From Fortiea contorta PCC 7126 (lineage in GTDB: Bacteria > Cyanobacteriota > Cyanobacteriia > Cyanobacteriales > Nostocaceae), in NCBI RefSeq assembly GCF_000332295.1, contig NZ_KB235930.1, positions 2,175,895-2,239,894 of the forward strand: a stretch of DNA of 64,000 nucleotides, read 5' to 3'. Under the pieces are notes generated by a model. It saw only the letters and a program-made list of their open reading frames with translations, did not search any database and was not told the DNA's origin. The position numbers and the translations under genes are program-made. Shown one piece after another: positions 1 to 9,343 of this stretch (position 1 is the first letter of the stretch; each line of letters starts with the position of its first letter).

Positions 1-2262
1 AAATAGATTAGGAAACATGCTCTGCCAAGTAGCAATCATCGGGTCAGTGTCATCAGCAATGTAAAAGTTGACACTCCCGTTGTAAGCGTCAATTACGACT
101 TTGACAGAGTTGCGAATGTAGTTAATTTTATCACCGCCGGTGTCTGAGTAGGGATAATGGTCGCTGGTGGTATAAGCATCGACAATCCAATACAAATAAT
201 TATTATTGTTACCAGTATTAGCAGCGACCAAATAAGGGTTGCGATCGTATTTGAGAAAAGGGGCGATCGCCTGAATTCTCTCTTTCACATTCCGCCTCAA
301 CAAAATCTTGGTTTGGGGTGAAAAGTCCTGCGTCAACACCATTTGCCAATCTTTTAAATAGGTCGCAAATAACCACCTTTTCCACAACGCACCGATACTA
401 ATACCACCGCTCCCGTCGTAGGAATTATAAACGTTCTCACTGCCACTGGGATAATCTAATTCTTTTATTTTTGTGCTAGTCATTACATAACTATCTGTAA
501 TTTCACCGTAATAAATCCGGGGTTGTCCAATGGGAATGCTGTTGCGAATCGCTGGAGAAGAAGTCGTGAGAGCGCTGCTGTCACCGCTAATATTTTTGAC
601 AAAATACTCTGGTAGTCCCCCAGGCCCTGCTGTATTCACCGGACTAAGCGTGAATCCATAGCCGTGAGTATAAATTAGATGACGATTTACCCAAGTTTGC
701 GCCTCAGCAGGTACATTACTGTAGTCTAATTCCCTAGCAGCAATCAATACTTGTCGCCGTTCTGTATCTGCTGTTGCTGTCTCTGATTCTATGGTGTAGC
801 GGTCAATATCGGCATCAGGGAAGCGATAATAAGGACGAATTTGCTGTAATTGACGGTTAGTTTCTAGTAAAGGACGTTGATCCCAAAGGCGAATGTTGCG
901 AATTGTCAAGTCATTGGCTTTGATATCAGCTTGGGTCAATTGTCCTTGGGGATTGAAAACTCTCGCATCAATCGCTTCTAAATCAAAAGCTTGGCGAGTC
1001 AGGGTGATAGTCCGTTGGATGTATGGTTGTTCTCGCTGTAATTCATTGGGTTGAACAATGAGATATTGTACCGCTGCGGGTAAGAGAGAATCAGCCACCA
1101 CCACCAAGAATAAATAAACACTGAGTCCAGAAAATACCCATCGCCGATGGGAGGAATGGGGACGCCAAAAAATGGTGCGCCAAAACAGATAAAATGCGAT
1201 CGCTACTGCCAAAACGCACAACACAGTATAAGCCGGTAACTGTGCCATCACATCAGTGTAACTAGCGCCGTAACTTACCCCACGGGTAGAATAAAGCAAT
1301 TGATAGCGACTCAGCCAATAATTAACAGCCACCGCTAACATCAAACAGCCACCAACACCAAATAAATGACGCTGTTGCTGAGTTGAGAAACCAGGAAAAA
1401 TCCCCTGACTGAGACTTTGTGCTGATAACAGATAAGTGAGAATGACAGCGACGAAACCATATAAAAACAGTCCAATCAACCAAAATTCCAGCAATTCCCA
1501 CACAGGGAGAGCAAAAACATAAGTGCTGATATCTTGGTGAAATAAAGGCTCAGAGTAATTAAAAGCAGTAGAGTGGAAATATTGCAATAACTTTGCCCAA
1601 TGGAAAGACAGCAACCACCCAAACAGCAGAGAAAAAATAATAGCGATCGCTCTGAGCCAGAAGTGAGGGAAAATGAGAATAGCGATCGACATTGCCACAA
1701 TTGAGCAAAGATACCAAACCTGAGAAATAACTTGCTTACCCAATCGCCAAATAGTCTCCGGGCGAAACAATTCAGGAACAGGTAAATAATCCTGAACCTC
1801 CCCACGCCAGTAAGACACAGCCACTCCGCCATAATCAGCCAGCATCAACCCCACCAACAAACTTAAACCCACAGCTAGAGGTAACAACCAGCGCAATTTC
1901 AAAGGCAATAAACTTGTAATGGAAGTCCTGCGAGGTTGAGCAAATTGAGAATAATCAGGACTGAGAAAGCTTTTCAACCCAGTACTCACCCCCACCTCCT
2001 GACGCCGCACCGATTGGGTCTGCAAAGACTGGGGATATCGCCAACGTTGCGCCAAAAACAGATTCCCCAGTAGATAGAAAGCAGTTATCCCCACTACCGC
2101 TAACCCCAAAGCTCCTCGCGTCAACTCCTTCAACAGAAAAACTTGGAGATAACCGACTTCCTGAAACCAAAAAACCTCAACTCCGAAGCGAGAACTCAGA
2201 TCCCAGAGTAGCCACAATCCCAGGAGAACAATAAATAATCTTAAGCCCCATTTTGACAACAT
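1..2262 (-). CDS. UPF0182 family large membrane protein (3'-truncated by window edge)
   Basis: This is the N-terminal 754 codons of a large integral membrane protein; the reading frame is open to the left edge, so the C-terminus lies outside. The start ATG at 2262 gives [10 protein letters not shown], followed by about seven to eight hydrophobic segments in the first 330 residues and then a long, mostly extracytoplasmic region. The second half carries family-like stretches such as [14 protein letters not shown] and [10 protein letters not shown]. That layout, N-terminal membrane bundle plus large soluble domain, matches UPF0182/COG1615, whose members are about 900-1000 residues. Molecular function is unknown for the family. 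Family assignment is by recognition of sequence style, not by search. Several open frames inside it on the same strand are shadows. Confidence 0.85.
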   Translation of the reverse strand, partial: MLSKWGLRLFIVLLGLWLLWDLSSRFGVEVFWFQEVGYLQVFLLKELTRGALGLAVVGITAFYLLGNLFLAQRWRYPQSLQTQSVRRQEVGVSTGLKSFLSPDYSQFAQPRRTSITSLLPLKLRWLLPLAVGLSLLVGLMLADYGGVAVSYWRGEVQDYLPVPELFRPETIWRLGKQVISQVWYLCSIVAMSIAILIFPHFWLRAIAIIFSLLFGWLLSFHWAKLLQYFHSTAFNYSEPLFHQDISTYVFALPVWELLEFWLIGLFLYGFVAVILTYLLSAQSLSQGIFPGFSTQQQRHLFGVGGCLMLAVAVNYWLSRYQLLYSTRGVSYGASYTDVMAQLPAYTVLCVLAVAIAFYLFWRTIFWRPHSSHRRWVFSGLSVYLFLVVVADSLLPAAVQYLIVQPNELQREQPYIQRTITLTRQAFDLEAIDARVFNPQGQLTQADIKANDLTIRNIRLWDQRPLLETNRQLQQIRPYYRFPDADIDRYTIESETATADTERRQVLIAARELDYSNVPAEAQTWVNRHLIYTHGYGFTLSPVNTAGPGGLPEYFVKNISGDSSALTTSSPAIRNSIPIGQPRIYYGEITDSYVMTSTKIKELDYPSGSENVYNSYDGSGGISIGALWKRWLFATYLKDWQMVLTQDFSPQTKILLRRNVKERIQAIAPFLKYDRNPYLVAANTGNNNNYLYWIVDAYTTSDHYPYSDTGGDKINYIRNSVKVVIDAYNGSVNFYIADDTDPMIATWQSMFPNLF

Positions 2263-2410
2263 CTGCTTTAAGTGCAACCCGCTACACCATCATGTCTGTG
2301 CTACTGCAAATCCTCCAATTCTAACTTAGTCTTCGACGCACATACAGTAGGGGCACAACAATGTTCATTGGTGTCAACTTAAGCCAAAGGCTTATCCCAC
2401 GGTTATTTTA

Positions 2411-2450
2411 CCCCACCCCGGTTTTGTCTAAAGCCAAAACCGGGGTGGGG
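2411..2450. repeat. Perfect 16-bp inverted repeat (hairpin)
   Basis: The arms ccccaccccggttttg (2411-2426) and its exact complement (2435-2450) flank an 8-nt loop. The stem is long and GC-rich. There is no run of T on either side, so a Rho-independent terminator is not obvious; a mobile palindromic repeat is as likely. Confidence 0.8.
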
Positions 2451-2710
2451 TGACAAGCGAGCTAAAGTGCTTGCTGTATAAGCTTCATAGCTCTTAAACC
2501 TCGCTGATAATATGCTTGCTTATTGCGAATGGAACTGACCATTTCCTCGACCCATGCTTGGCACTCATGCCAAGCAACTATCCAATTGAAACCATATAAA
2601 CCTATCCAAAAATTACAAGAAAGGCAGAGGGCAGAGGGCAGAAGGCAGAAGTTTATGAGTATCAATTAAAACTTTAGTTCTGTGTATAAAGCCCAGTAAA
2701 AAAAAAGACG

Positions 2711-2750
2711 TTTTTCGAGTCCGCGAAGCGCGTTCGCGTAGCGTCTTGCA
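2711..2750. repeat. Dispersed palindromic repeat (gcgaagcgcgttcgcgtagcg type)
   Basis: The core tccgcgaagcgcgttcgcgt followed by agcgtc is a near-palindrome of a kind scattered through Nostocales genomes. Here it lies in non-coding DNA. The family resemblance is from memory; copy number in this genome cannot be seen from the window. Confidence 0.55.
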
Positions 2751-3019
2751 GAGAAGAAAAACAGCGTCCTTGTTTCAATCCCACCCTTTTTAAAGGTGGG
2801 TTTCCCTGTTGCCTGTTAAGAGTTAAGAGTTCCCTCTGAACATTAAACTGTACCCTACAGATAGTCGCTTAATAACTGTACAGTTCATTCTCAATAAGCA
2901 CACAAATTTTTCCAGGGGTCTGTGCCTCCCAAACCTTTAGCTTGCAGGATTTAGAGGCGATTGTCGCCCCCTGAAGGTTCAAAGGCTCACGCTTGAGGCT
3001 CAAAGCCTGACGCTTTAAT

Positions 3020-3090
3020 CCCCCCCCATCACCCCCCCCCATCACCCCACACCCCCCACACTCCCCATCACCCAATTCCCAATTCCCAAA
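3020..3090. repeat. C-rich low-complexity tract with short repeats
   Basis: Runs of C alternate with catcacc, cacacc and aattccc units just upstream of the GTPase gene. This resembles the degenerate heptamer-type tandem repeats (STRR) of heterocyst-forming cyanobacteria. No coding potential is apparent. Confidence 0.6.
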
Positions 3091-3134
3091 CCGCAGACTG
3101 TAGGATAGAAGAAGCATCCGCGTACTAAAAACCC

Positions 3135-4727
3135 ATGCCATCCATGCCTTTGTCGCGCCTAGTCACGCTGATTGTTGGTCTGATTGTCATTTTAGGACTT
3201 AGCTTATGGCTGATTGATTCCCTGTCACGGCTATATTGGCAGTTGTCCTATTCTCCGTTATTGGGAAATTTGCTGCTGTTGCTGCTGATTCTCCTGTTAG
3301 GGGCTTTGGTGGCTGCATTTGTTTATTATGTAGTGATTCTCCAGTCTGGAGAACAGCGCGCGCGCCGTCGTCGTCCGCAGGTGACAGCGGCACAAATTCC
3401 GGCGGCGAAATCTGATGCGGCTTCTTCGACTCTACAAGCGGTGCGACAGCAGGTGGCGCAAATTCAAGATGAGGTGACACGCCAAGCTTTATTGAGTCGT
3501 TCGCGGGAAATTGAAACTAATTTGGCGCGGGGTGAAATTCAAGTTGTGGTGTTTGGGACAGGAAGTGCAGGGAAAACTTCCTTGGTGAATGCGGTGATGG
3601 GGCGGATGGTGGGACAGGTGGATGCGCCGATGGGGACAACTCAGGTTGGGGAAACTTATTGTCTGCGGTTGAAGGGATTGGAGCGGAAGATTTTAATTAC
3701 AGATACCCCTGGGATTTTAGAGGCGGGGGTAGCGGGGACGGAACGGGAACAACTGGCGCGGGCGCTGGCGACGGAAGCAGATTTGTTGTTGTTTGTGGTG
3801 GATAATGATTTACGGCGATCGGAATATGAGCCATTGCAAAGTTTAGCACAAATTGGTAAGCGATCGCTCTTAGTACTTAACAAAACTGATTTATACACAG
3901 ATGAAGATAAGGAATCCATCCTGGCTCGGTTACGCCAACGGGTGCGGGGATTTATTGCGACGAATGACGTGGTAGCGATCGCTGCTAATCCCCAATCTGC
4001 TCAACTCGAAACTGGCGAAACCTTCCAGCCAGAAGCAGATATCGTTCCTTTGTTGCGGCGGATGGCGGCGATTTTGCGGGCTGAGGGTGAGGATTTGGTG
4101 GCAGATAACATTCTCCTGCAATCTCTGCGGTTGGGAGAAGAGGCGCGCAAACTCATCGACGCCCAGCGTCGCCGCCAAGCTGATAAAATAGTCGAGCGCT
4201 TTCAGTGGATTGGGGCTGGTGTGGTATCAGTTACCCCTTTACCAGTGGTAGATTTACTAGCAACAGCTGCTGTCAATGCCCAAATGGTCGTGGAAATTGC
4301 CAAAGTGTACGGCTGTGAATTGAATATGGCACGGGGGAGAGAATTAGCTCTGTCTCTGGCGAAAACTATTGCTAGTCTGGGAATTGTCAAGGGTGCAATT
4401 CAATTATTGTCCACTGCTTTGCAAACCAATCCAGCAACTTTTATTGTCGGGCGAGCAATTCAGGGTGTGACTGCAGCATATTTAACCAGGATTGCGGGAA
4501 AAAGTTTTATTGAATACTTCCGCCATGATCAAGATTGGGGTGATGGTGGGATGACAGAAGTTGTACAACGCCAGTTTCAAATTAATCGCCGGGATGAGTT
4601 TATTAAAGCATTTGTTGCCGAAGCGATCGCTAAAGTAGTTAAGCCCTTAACTGACGCAGTGGGGAATTCCTCAGCAGTGCAACCAGAACCAAAAAACCAA
4701 AATTTAGATCAACAAGAACCAAAATAA
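3135..4727 (+). CDS. Membrane-anchored GTPase with C-terminal DUF697/YcjF-like domain
   Basis: A 530-residue predicted inner-membrane GTPase. Two hydrophobic helices (about residues 8-29 and 43-68) are followed by a basic RARRRR stretch and a short predicted coiled coil. The G domain shows a P-loop GTGSAGKTS (141-149), switch/G3 DTPG (190-193) and G4 NKTD (249-252). The C-terminal third (about 340-480), with alternating hydrophobic helices and PLPVVDLLA, fits the DUF697 domain found on small GTP-binding proteins. The biological role of these cyanobacterial GTPases is not established; a membrane-stress or membrane-remodelling role is only inference. The ATG at 3135 is used. It stands alone, with the XRE gene 48 bp downstream. 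Confidence 0.85.
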   Translation: MPSMPLSRLVTLIVGLIVILGLSLWLIDSLSRLYWQLSYSPLLGNLLLLLLILLLGALVAAFVYYVVILQSGEQRARRRRPQVTAAQIPAAKSDAASSTLQAVRQQVAQIQDEVTRQALLSRSREIETNLARGEIQVVVFGTGSAGKTSLVNAVMGRMVGQVDAPMGTTQVGETYCLRLKGLERKILITDTPGILEAGVAGTEREQLARALATEADLLLFVVDNDLRRSEYEPLQSLAQIGKRSLLVLNKTDLYTDEDKESILARLRQRVRGFIATNDVVAIAANPQSAQLETGETFQPEADIVPLLRRMAAILRAEGEDLVADNILLQSLRLGEEARKLIDAQRRRQADKIVERFQWIGAGVVSVTPLPVVDLLATAAVNAQMVVEIAKVYGCELNMARGRELALSLAKTIASLGIVKGAIQLLSTALQTNPATFIVGRAIQGVTAAYLTRIAGKSFIEYFRHDQDWGDGGMTEVVQRQFQINRRDEFIKAFVAEAIAKVVKPLTDAVGNSSAVQPEPKNQNLDQQEPK

Positions 4728-4775
4728 TGTCAATCCGCTATATTTGTAGATATTCAGATTTGCTCATTCCTCACG

Positions 4776-5195
4776 ATGCCAGCAAGGTTGCAAATAAAAG
4801 CTGAAGATTGTTCCCCTTTGGGACGATTCATCCTTCAATACTTGGAAGAACAGAGTATTAGCATGAATCGCCTCGCAGATTTGTCTGGCGTTCCCCAACC
4901 GCGACTCAGAGGCGCTTGCTTCAAGGGAACCTGTCCAACCCCTGAAACTTTGCGGAAACTGGCTAGAGTCATGGGCAAACATCACCTAGAGCTTTACACG
5001 TTAGCTTATGAAGCCAGGATTGGCAAACTTCCCGAAGACGCAGACGATAGTTCCCTTGATATCTTAATGCGAGATTTATTTGAAACTGCTAGAGAACTGG
5101 GATTAACCGCACCCAAAGTCCGCCCCTCTAAAGCCAAAATCCGTAAAGCGCTACTAGAACTAGGGTTTCACGCCGAGAATGATGAATGTGCCTGA
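4776..5195 (+). CDS. Small XRE-type helix-turn-helix regulator
   Basis: A 139-residue protein whose first 75 residues fit a Cro/CI (XRE) helix-turn-helix: the segment from SISMNRLADLSGVPQ to ETLRKLARVMG has the usual spacing of scaffold, turn and recognition helices. The rest is acidic then helical, with a basic KVRPSKAKIRKAL patch near the end. It probably binds DNA as a small repressor; target unknown. It follows the GTPase gene by 48 bp on the same strand and may be cotranscribed with it. No good ribosome-binding site precedes the ATG at 4776, so the start is moderately certain. Confidence 0.7.
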   Translation: MPARLQIKAEDCSPLGRFILQYLEEQSISMNRLADLSGVPQPRLRGACFKGTCPTPETLRKLARVMGKHHLELYTLAYEARIGKLPEDADDSSLDILMRDLFETARELGLTAPKVRPSKAKIRKALLELGFHAENDECA

Positions 5196-5230
5196 TTTTT
5201 GTATAGTAGAGATAATTATTCCTGGATTAT

Positions 5231-5310
5231 TCAGCACTTTAGTGCTGACTACAAACTTATCAAAATTAATGGCGTGTGCCGTACCTGAATTGAGGTAATA
5301 CACACGCCAT
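5231..5310. terminator. Two hairpins between convergent genes (likely bidirectional terminator)
   Basis: Between the XRE gene and cpcG, read towards each other, lie a perfect 8-bp hairpin tcagcact/agtgctga (5231-5248) and a larger one with arms atggcgtgtg (5269-5278) and cacacgccat (5301-5310). The larger hairpin contains an inner tacct/aggta pair. On the minus strand it is followed by a T-rich stretch, which fits termination of cpcG transcription. Confidence 0.6.
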
Positions 5311-5330
5311 ATTTGATTTCTTAAATCAAG

Positions 5331-6086
5331 TTACTTACTACGATAGGGAACTGATTTTTCGATATCAATATTTTGTACAGAGAGCCGCTGGGGTGTGTTA
5401 CCTGTAGCGTTGATACTCTTAGCCATATCCAAAAACAGAGCGGGATTACCAGCTTTGGGCTTCCTGTCTGCTGGGGTATAGCCGCGGACGGTGGTTTGCC
5501 AGATGACTTGTGGGAAGCCTAACTTACCACGATAATATGCATCGTAACGGGGTGATTTAATGTTGAAAGGCAGCTCACCTTCAGAACGACCGGGTAATAC
5601 CCGACGACGTTGGTAAGGTATTGTGTCGTAGCCAAAGGCTTCTAGATACTCCTCAGTGTTGAGTAAGTCATCGATAAAGCCTTTAACGCCCTTGGTTGCT
5701 ACAACAATTGACCAAGCCAGCTTTTCGCGGTTATCGTATATGTCACGACCGAGAACACGCTGTACAGTCTGTTCCACAAAGCGATAGTTGCTATTGAGGT
5801 CATAGAAACTGCGTTTGTAGGTATTAGATAGCAACAAGCCGCGAATAAAGTCGCGCACTGTAATCTGACCACTGCGGAGTTGAGACTCTAAGAAACGCTC
5901 ACGGTCAGCAGCAAAAGCATGGAAAAAAATCTGGCGGTAAGCAGCAGCAATCAGATTGTCTAAGTCTGTTGTGGAAAGCAGATTTTCTGTGGAATAGATT
6001 CTGGGTTGCTCATCTCCAGGAACCTCATAGCCTGCTACCCGCTGGTTTTGAGAAGTACGGGAATATTCTAAAAGAGGAATTGCCAC
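5331..6086 (-). CDS. cpcG: Phycobilisome rod-core linker polypeptide CpcG
   Basis: A 251-residue CpcG-type linker that joins phycocyanin rods to the allophycocyanin core on the cytoplasmic face of the thylakoid. It begins [17 protein letters not shown], the standard CpcG N-terminus, and contains a PBS-linker domain (about residues 25-155) with [20 protein letters not shown]. Length matches the family's usual 230-280 residues. The C-terminus lacks the hydrophobic helix of the CpcG2/CpcL type, so this should be a core-attached CpcG1-type linker. It lies 394 bp downstream of a cpcD-like gene on the same strand but away from any cpcBA operon in this window, so it may be an extra copy. Confidence 0.93.
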   Translation of the reverse strand: MAIPLLEYSRTSQNQRVAGYEVPGDEQPRIYSTENLLSTTDLDNLIAAAYRQIFFHAFAADRERFLESQLRSGQITVRDFIRGLLLSNTYKRSFYDLNSNYRFVEQTVQRVLGRDIYDNREKLAWSIVVATKGVKGFIDDLLNTEEYLEAFGYDTIPYQRRRVLPGRSEGELPFNIKSPRYDAYYRGKLGFPQVIWQTTVRGYTPADRKPKAGNPALFLDMAKSINATGNTPQRLSVQNIDIEKSVPYRSK

Positions 6087-6480
6087 GAATACAAAATCTC
6101 CCTTTCCTTAACGAAATCTTACAAAGTTATCATAATAATAAAGGAGAAGAGGCAGCATTATTCGATTTAGTTTGATAAAAATTACATAACTTAATTGAGT
6201 AATTTACAAACACTAAAAAACTTACCCAACAAGGTTTGCAGATTTAAGATATCCCTGTGAGCACACACAACAGCATTGCCCACAGGGCTAAGGGGATGAT
6301 TTCTTTACAATACCCTGATTGCAGATTCCAAGTAACGCTGAATGTGAATTAGAAGCCCAAACCGGATATTTTTCGTGTAGGGACGTTGCAAAAGCAACGT
6401 TTCTATAAAGCGCGAAATCCTTGTGACTGCGCTGGTTTTCATTATTCACATCACGGGTCAATTAGTATTATTCCCCGGTC
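6087..6480. other. Gap upstream of cpcG with a small palindromic repeat
   Basis: This 394-bp stretch should contain the cpcG leader or promoter. It holds an inverted repeat acgttgc/gcaacgt (6383-6400) in a gtagggacgttgc context like other dispersed palindromes in the window. On the minus strand a purine-rich aaggaaaggga precedes the cpcG ATG. I see no gene. Confidence 0.55.
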
Positions 6481-6774
6481 TTAGCGCCTGCCACCGCCAC
6501 GATGAGGAACCGCGCTAGGATATACTTTGGCTAAGTCGAGTACGAGAGTCAACTCCTCAATGCTGACAATTGTGCCACCCAGGCGGTTAATTCGCTGCAT
6601 TTGTTCACTCATCCGATTGTAAGGCACGGTCATAAATACACTACCACTACGTCGAATGTCGGGTTCTTGCTTGCTGGTTTGTGAGGTTTGTCGTAAGCCC
6701 ACAACTTCATAACGAAATACTCGACTGGCAGATGAAGAAATGCTACCAGCACCACGTGTAGTTTGACCTAACAT
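6481..6774 (-). CDS. cpcD: CpcD-type phycocyanin rod capping linker
   Basis: A 97-residue small linker that would cap the distal end of phycocyanin rods. It starts MLGQTTRGAGSISSSASRVF, very close to the CpcD N-terminus, and has the CpcD-domain signature FRYEVVGLRQ, then SVFMTVPYNRMSEQMQRI and LGGTIVSIE. The tail ends in PHRGGGRR, longer than the usual 80-residue CpcD. The ATG at 6774 is preferred over the GTG immediately upstream because family members begin ML/MFGQTT; an aggag motif lies 12 bases upstream. It is followed 394 bp later by cpcG on the same strand. Confidence 0.85.
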   Translation of the reverse strand: MLGQTTRGAGSISSSASRVFRYEVVGLRQTSQTSKQEPDIRRSGSVFMTVPYNRMSEQMQRINRLGGTIVSIEELTLVLDLAKVYPSAVPHRGGGRR

Positions 6775-7325
6775 CACTTATATTATCTCCTGTGTCTGAG
6801 TTTTGCCGAATGTCACTTACCAAACAAGATCAAAGCGAGACAAGCACAATTGATTGATCTTGAATGCTAGTAAAAGTGATTTAAAAAATTTCAGTACTTG
6901 GCTGTGAAGTCAGTAAATTTTGTAATTAAAATCACTCCCAGACATTTTAGCCAAGAATATGAGAATTGCCATCATTAGTATTTTGGATTTTGACTCGGCG
7001 ATTTTGATTTTGGATACAATAAAAATTAATTTTTGTCAATAAGTCTCTGGCGTCAATAGTACGAAAAGGCTGAAGTCTGAAGTTTGTAGCTGCAAATGAA
7101 GAAAATTGTACAGTCAGCTTTTGGGTGCTTTGTTGTCACACTAGCCTTGATATAAAATTATTACTGAAAAACATCGGAGCATATTACATTGTAATTCTAC
7201 TATTGCTAAAGGCACAGAATTTGTGATTGCAATTCCATTACATCAAAGGTAGAATATACGCGGAAAAACTCGCAAAATTTCGCTATTGTGTGCTGCCTGC
7301 GGTTCTTTTTACCTGACTTAGTTTT
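6775..7325. other. Intergenic region between divergent cpcD and J-domain genes
   Basis: About 550 bp of AT-rich DNA separating two divergent genes; both promoters should be here. I found no RNA gene, long inverted repeat or supported small gene, only very short open frames without ribosome-binding sites. Confidence 0.5.
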
Positions 7326-8378
7326 ATGCCTAGAAAAACTTCATCCCCATTCCCTGCTACCCCAACAACATCTCTGGCTCTTTCTTCTTTGCATATCCGT
7401 CTAGAAACTTTAGATAAAGAGCATCAATGGTTGCTTAAACAAATTAAGCGTAAACGAACAGAACTGAATAATTTTGTAGAACAGATCCGTTCTGTGAATG
7501 CAGAAATGTTTCGCCGCTGTAGTCCTCGCGTTAACCAATTAGCAGATATTGACTCAGAAATCCATCAGCTATTTGCAGAAATTTTTGCCACTAGAAAGTT
7601 AGGTAAACAAACAAAGAAAGATATTGAGGGTATTTATCAAACTCTGCAATTTGCAGGAATTATTACTCGCAAAAAATCTGAACTAGAGAATGAAGCAGAA
7701 ACAGAAGCAGCTTTTACAGATGATGAGCCGGAGGATGAATTCTTCGGTTCAAATTATCAACAGCATCAACAAACAGCAGGAGAAACAGAATTTATTCCCA
7801 GAAATAAGACTGATACGTCGAGAAAAATTCGGCAAATATTTTTAAGTTTAGCGGAAATATTTCATCCTGATAAAGCTGTTGATGGAGAAAAGCAAATTCT
7901 CTACACGGAAATTATGAAAGAGATTAACAGAGCTTATGATGAGGGTGATTTGGCGCGATTATTGGAAATTCAAAATCGCTATGAAGTGGGTAAATTTATT
8001 GACACTAATAATGAGGATGATGTAACTAGAAAATGTAAGCGGCTACAGCAAGAAAATGAATTATTGAAAAATCAATATGAAAATTTGAAAGGAGAACTCG
8101 CATCAGTTAAAAATACTTCTCAAGGCTCGATGGTTGCTAATTGTCGTAAGGTCAAAAAGGGCGGATTAGATCCGATTTTGGAGATGTTACAGCAGATTGA
8201 AATAGAAATTAAAACTGTTTCTTCTATCCGCGATTTTGTCAAGGATTTTCACCAACAAAAAATGACTATTAAGGAGTTTCTCCGTGGCCCAGAAGCGCTG
8301 CGTCGGATGAATCGAGACATGGTGGAAGATATGCTGGAGCGGATGTTGATTGATTTAGAAGATGCAGAAATATTCTAA
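7326..8378 (+). CDS. J-domain-containing protein
   Basis: A 350-residue, highly charged, mostly helical protein with an internal J-like domain. The HPD motif is at residues 180-182 in LAEIFHPDKA, followed by YTEIMKEINRAYDEGDL, typical of the second half of a J domain. Predicted coiled coils flank it (about 25-65 and 237-268). J domains stimulate the ATPase of Hsp70 (DnaK), so a co-chaperone role is likely, but without the Gly/Phe and zinc regions of true DnaJ. The substrate is unknown. It is followed by the MAPEG gene, about 56 bp away on the same strand. Confidence 0.75.
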   Translation: MPRKTSSPFPATPTTSLALSSLHIRLETLDKEHQWLLKQIKRKRTELNNFVEQIRSVNAEMFRRCSPRVNQLADIDSEIHQLFAEIFATRKLGKQTKKDIEGIYQTLQFAGIITRKKSELENEAETEAAFTDDEPEDEFFGSNYQQHQQTAGETEFIPRNKTDTSRKIRQIFLSLAEIFHPDKAVDGEKQILYTEIMKEINRAYDEGDLARLLEIQNRYEVGKFIDTNNEDDVTRKCKRLQQENELLKNQYENLKGELASVKNTSQGSMVANCRKVKKGGLDPILEMLQQIEIEIKTVSSIRDFVKDFHQQKMTIKEFLRGPEALRRMNRDMVEDMLERMLIDLEDAEIF

Positions 8379-8434
8379 AGTTAGCTGACAAAGAAGTTTC
8401 TCTAGCTACTGGTTATTTTTTGTGAGGAATGAAG

Positions 8435-8944
8435 ATGATAGAAAATGCGGTTCCTATCTCTACTTTGTTTGTGGGATTGAATGGTATAGTTGCTTTTGTG
8501 CTCTCATATATTGCCGCTGATGAGCGAGTGAGAACTAGAGTTTGGCATGGTGAGTCTCAAGAAAATGTGATGCAACAACCTGATCCTTTGGCAAATCCTA
8601 ATGCTTGGGCTGCTAGTGTGGAGAACATGACTCAAAAAATGTTTCCTAATGCGCTCAAGGATGATGGTCTTTTGCAACGAAAGGTGCGCGCTCATGGGAA
8701 TTTTGCTGAGTATGTACCTCAGGCGTTGCTGTTTTTATTGGTGCTGGAATTGATACACGCACAGACATGGTTGCTGTGGCTGCTGGGTAGTGTACTAACG
8801 ATCGCTCGTGTTGCACACGCATGGGGTCTAATTCAGACTTATGGCCCTTCTTTAGGTAGGGCTATCGGTTTTTTTCTGACTTGGTTTGTCTATTTAGTGG
8901 GTAGTTCAGCTTGCATTTATTACGGTTTAAAATCCGTTTTTTGA
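8435..8944 (+). CDS. MAPEG family membrane protein
   Basis: A small integral membrane protein of the MAPEG superfamily (membrane-associated proteins in eicosanoid and glutathione metabolism). It has hydrophobic segments near residues 7-27, 95-112, 117-134 and 145-165 and the family-like motif RKVRAHGNFAEYVPQALL, the E-x-x-P loop between helices. Glutathione transferase or peroxidase activity is possible but unproven. The second in-frame ATG (8435) is preferred to the one at 8429 because GAGGA (8424-8428) lies six bases before it. Confidence 0.85.
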   Translation: MIENAVPISTLFVGLNGIVAFVLSYIAADERVRTRVWHGESQENVMQQPDPLANPNAWAASVENMTQKMFPNALKDDGLLQRKVRAHGNFAEYVPQALLFLLVLELIHAQTWLLWLLGSVLTIARVAHAWGLIQTYGPSLGRAIGFFLTWFVYLVGSSACIYYGLKSVF

Positions 8945-8998
8945 GCAGATTTACTTCAGTAGTTTCCGAAGTGTTTCTAATTGACTATGACCGTAAAA

Positions 8999-9310
8999 TC
9001 ACGGTGATGGCTCAGTCTTTTCTAATTCCGGCTCTGGAGTAGGCTCTGTTTCCTTCACTCGCCGAATCGGTAAGTTAGCAATCAAAGCTGTAGTCCGTTG
9101 GTTGCTTTCTAGAGAAAATTCCAAGCCTTCGGTTTCCACTTCCACATAGCGACAAACTATATCGAGAATTTCTTGTCGCATCTTTTCTAGAGTTTGCGGA
9201 TCTAAGTCAGCGCGGTCGTGAGCAATCACTAGTTGTAAGCGACGTTTCACATGAATGCGACTGGTGTCAGGAGAGCGATTAAAAAGTCGTTCTAGGAGTT
9301 CGAGAATCAT
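8999..9310 (-). CDS. minE: Cell division topological specificity factor MinE
   Basis: A 103-residue MinE. The N-terminal amphipathic membrane-targeting and MinD-contact region reads [10 protein letters not shown], followed by the core [20 protein letters not shown] and IVCRYVEVE, all typical. MinE stimulates the MinD ATPase and displaces MinC-MinD from mid-cell. The C-terminal 20 residues ([16 protein letters not shown]) are a Pro/Glu-rich extension. ATG at 9310 is chosen because an upstream TTG would only add two residues. The gene follows minD by 33 bp and closes a minC-minD-minE cluster. Confidence 0.95.
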   Translation of the reverse strand: MILELLERLFNRSPDTSRIHVKRRLQLVIAHDRADLDPQTLEKMRQEILDIVCRYVEVETEGLEFSLESNQRTTALIANLPIRRVKETEPTPEPELEKTEPSP

Positions 9311-9343
9311 TGCCAATTAGTCTGGGGAGACGTTCGGATAAAG

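Larger units (their letters stand above)
2263..3134. other. Intergenic region rich in repeats, no convincing gene
   Basis: This 870-bp gap separates the divergently read UPF0182 and GTPase genes, so both promoters should lie here, but I cannot pick them out. It holds a perfect 16-bp inverted repeat, a GC-rich palindromic cyanobacterial repeat and a C-rich low-complexity tract, each listed separately. A minus-strand frame at 2462-2665 encodes a peptide ending in RNKQAYYQRGLRAMKLIQQAL-like sequence with no recognisable family. It may be a decayed gene end, but support is too weak to call it. Confidence 0.6.

Noticed and set aside
1476-2170. Two minus-strand reading frames in the first 2.2 kb
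   Set aside because: They lie inside the UPF0182 gene in other frames and are shadows.
2462-2665. 67-residue minus-strand reading frame
   Set aside because: No ribosome-binding site or family match; the end looks coding-like but evidence is too weak.
2869-3141. 90-residue minus-strand reading frame
   Set aside because: It runs through a C-rich low-complexity tract and overlaps the start of the GTPase gene.
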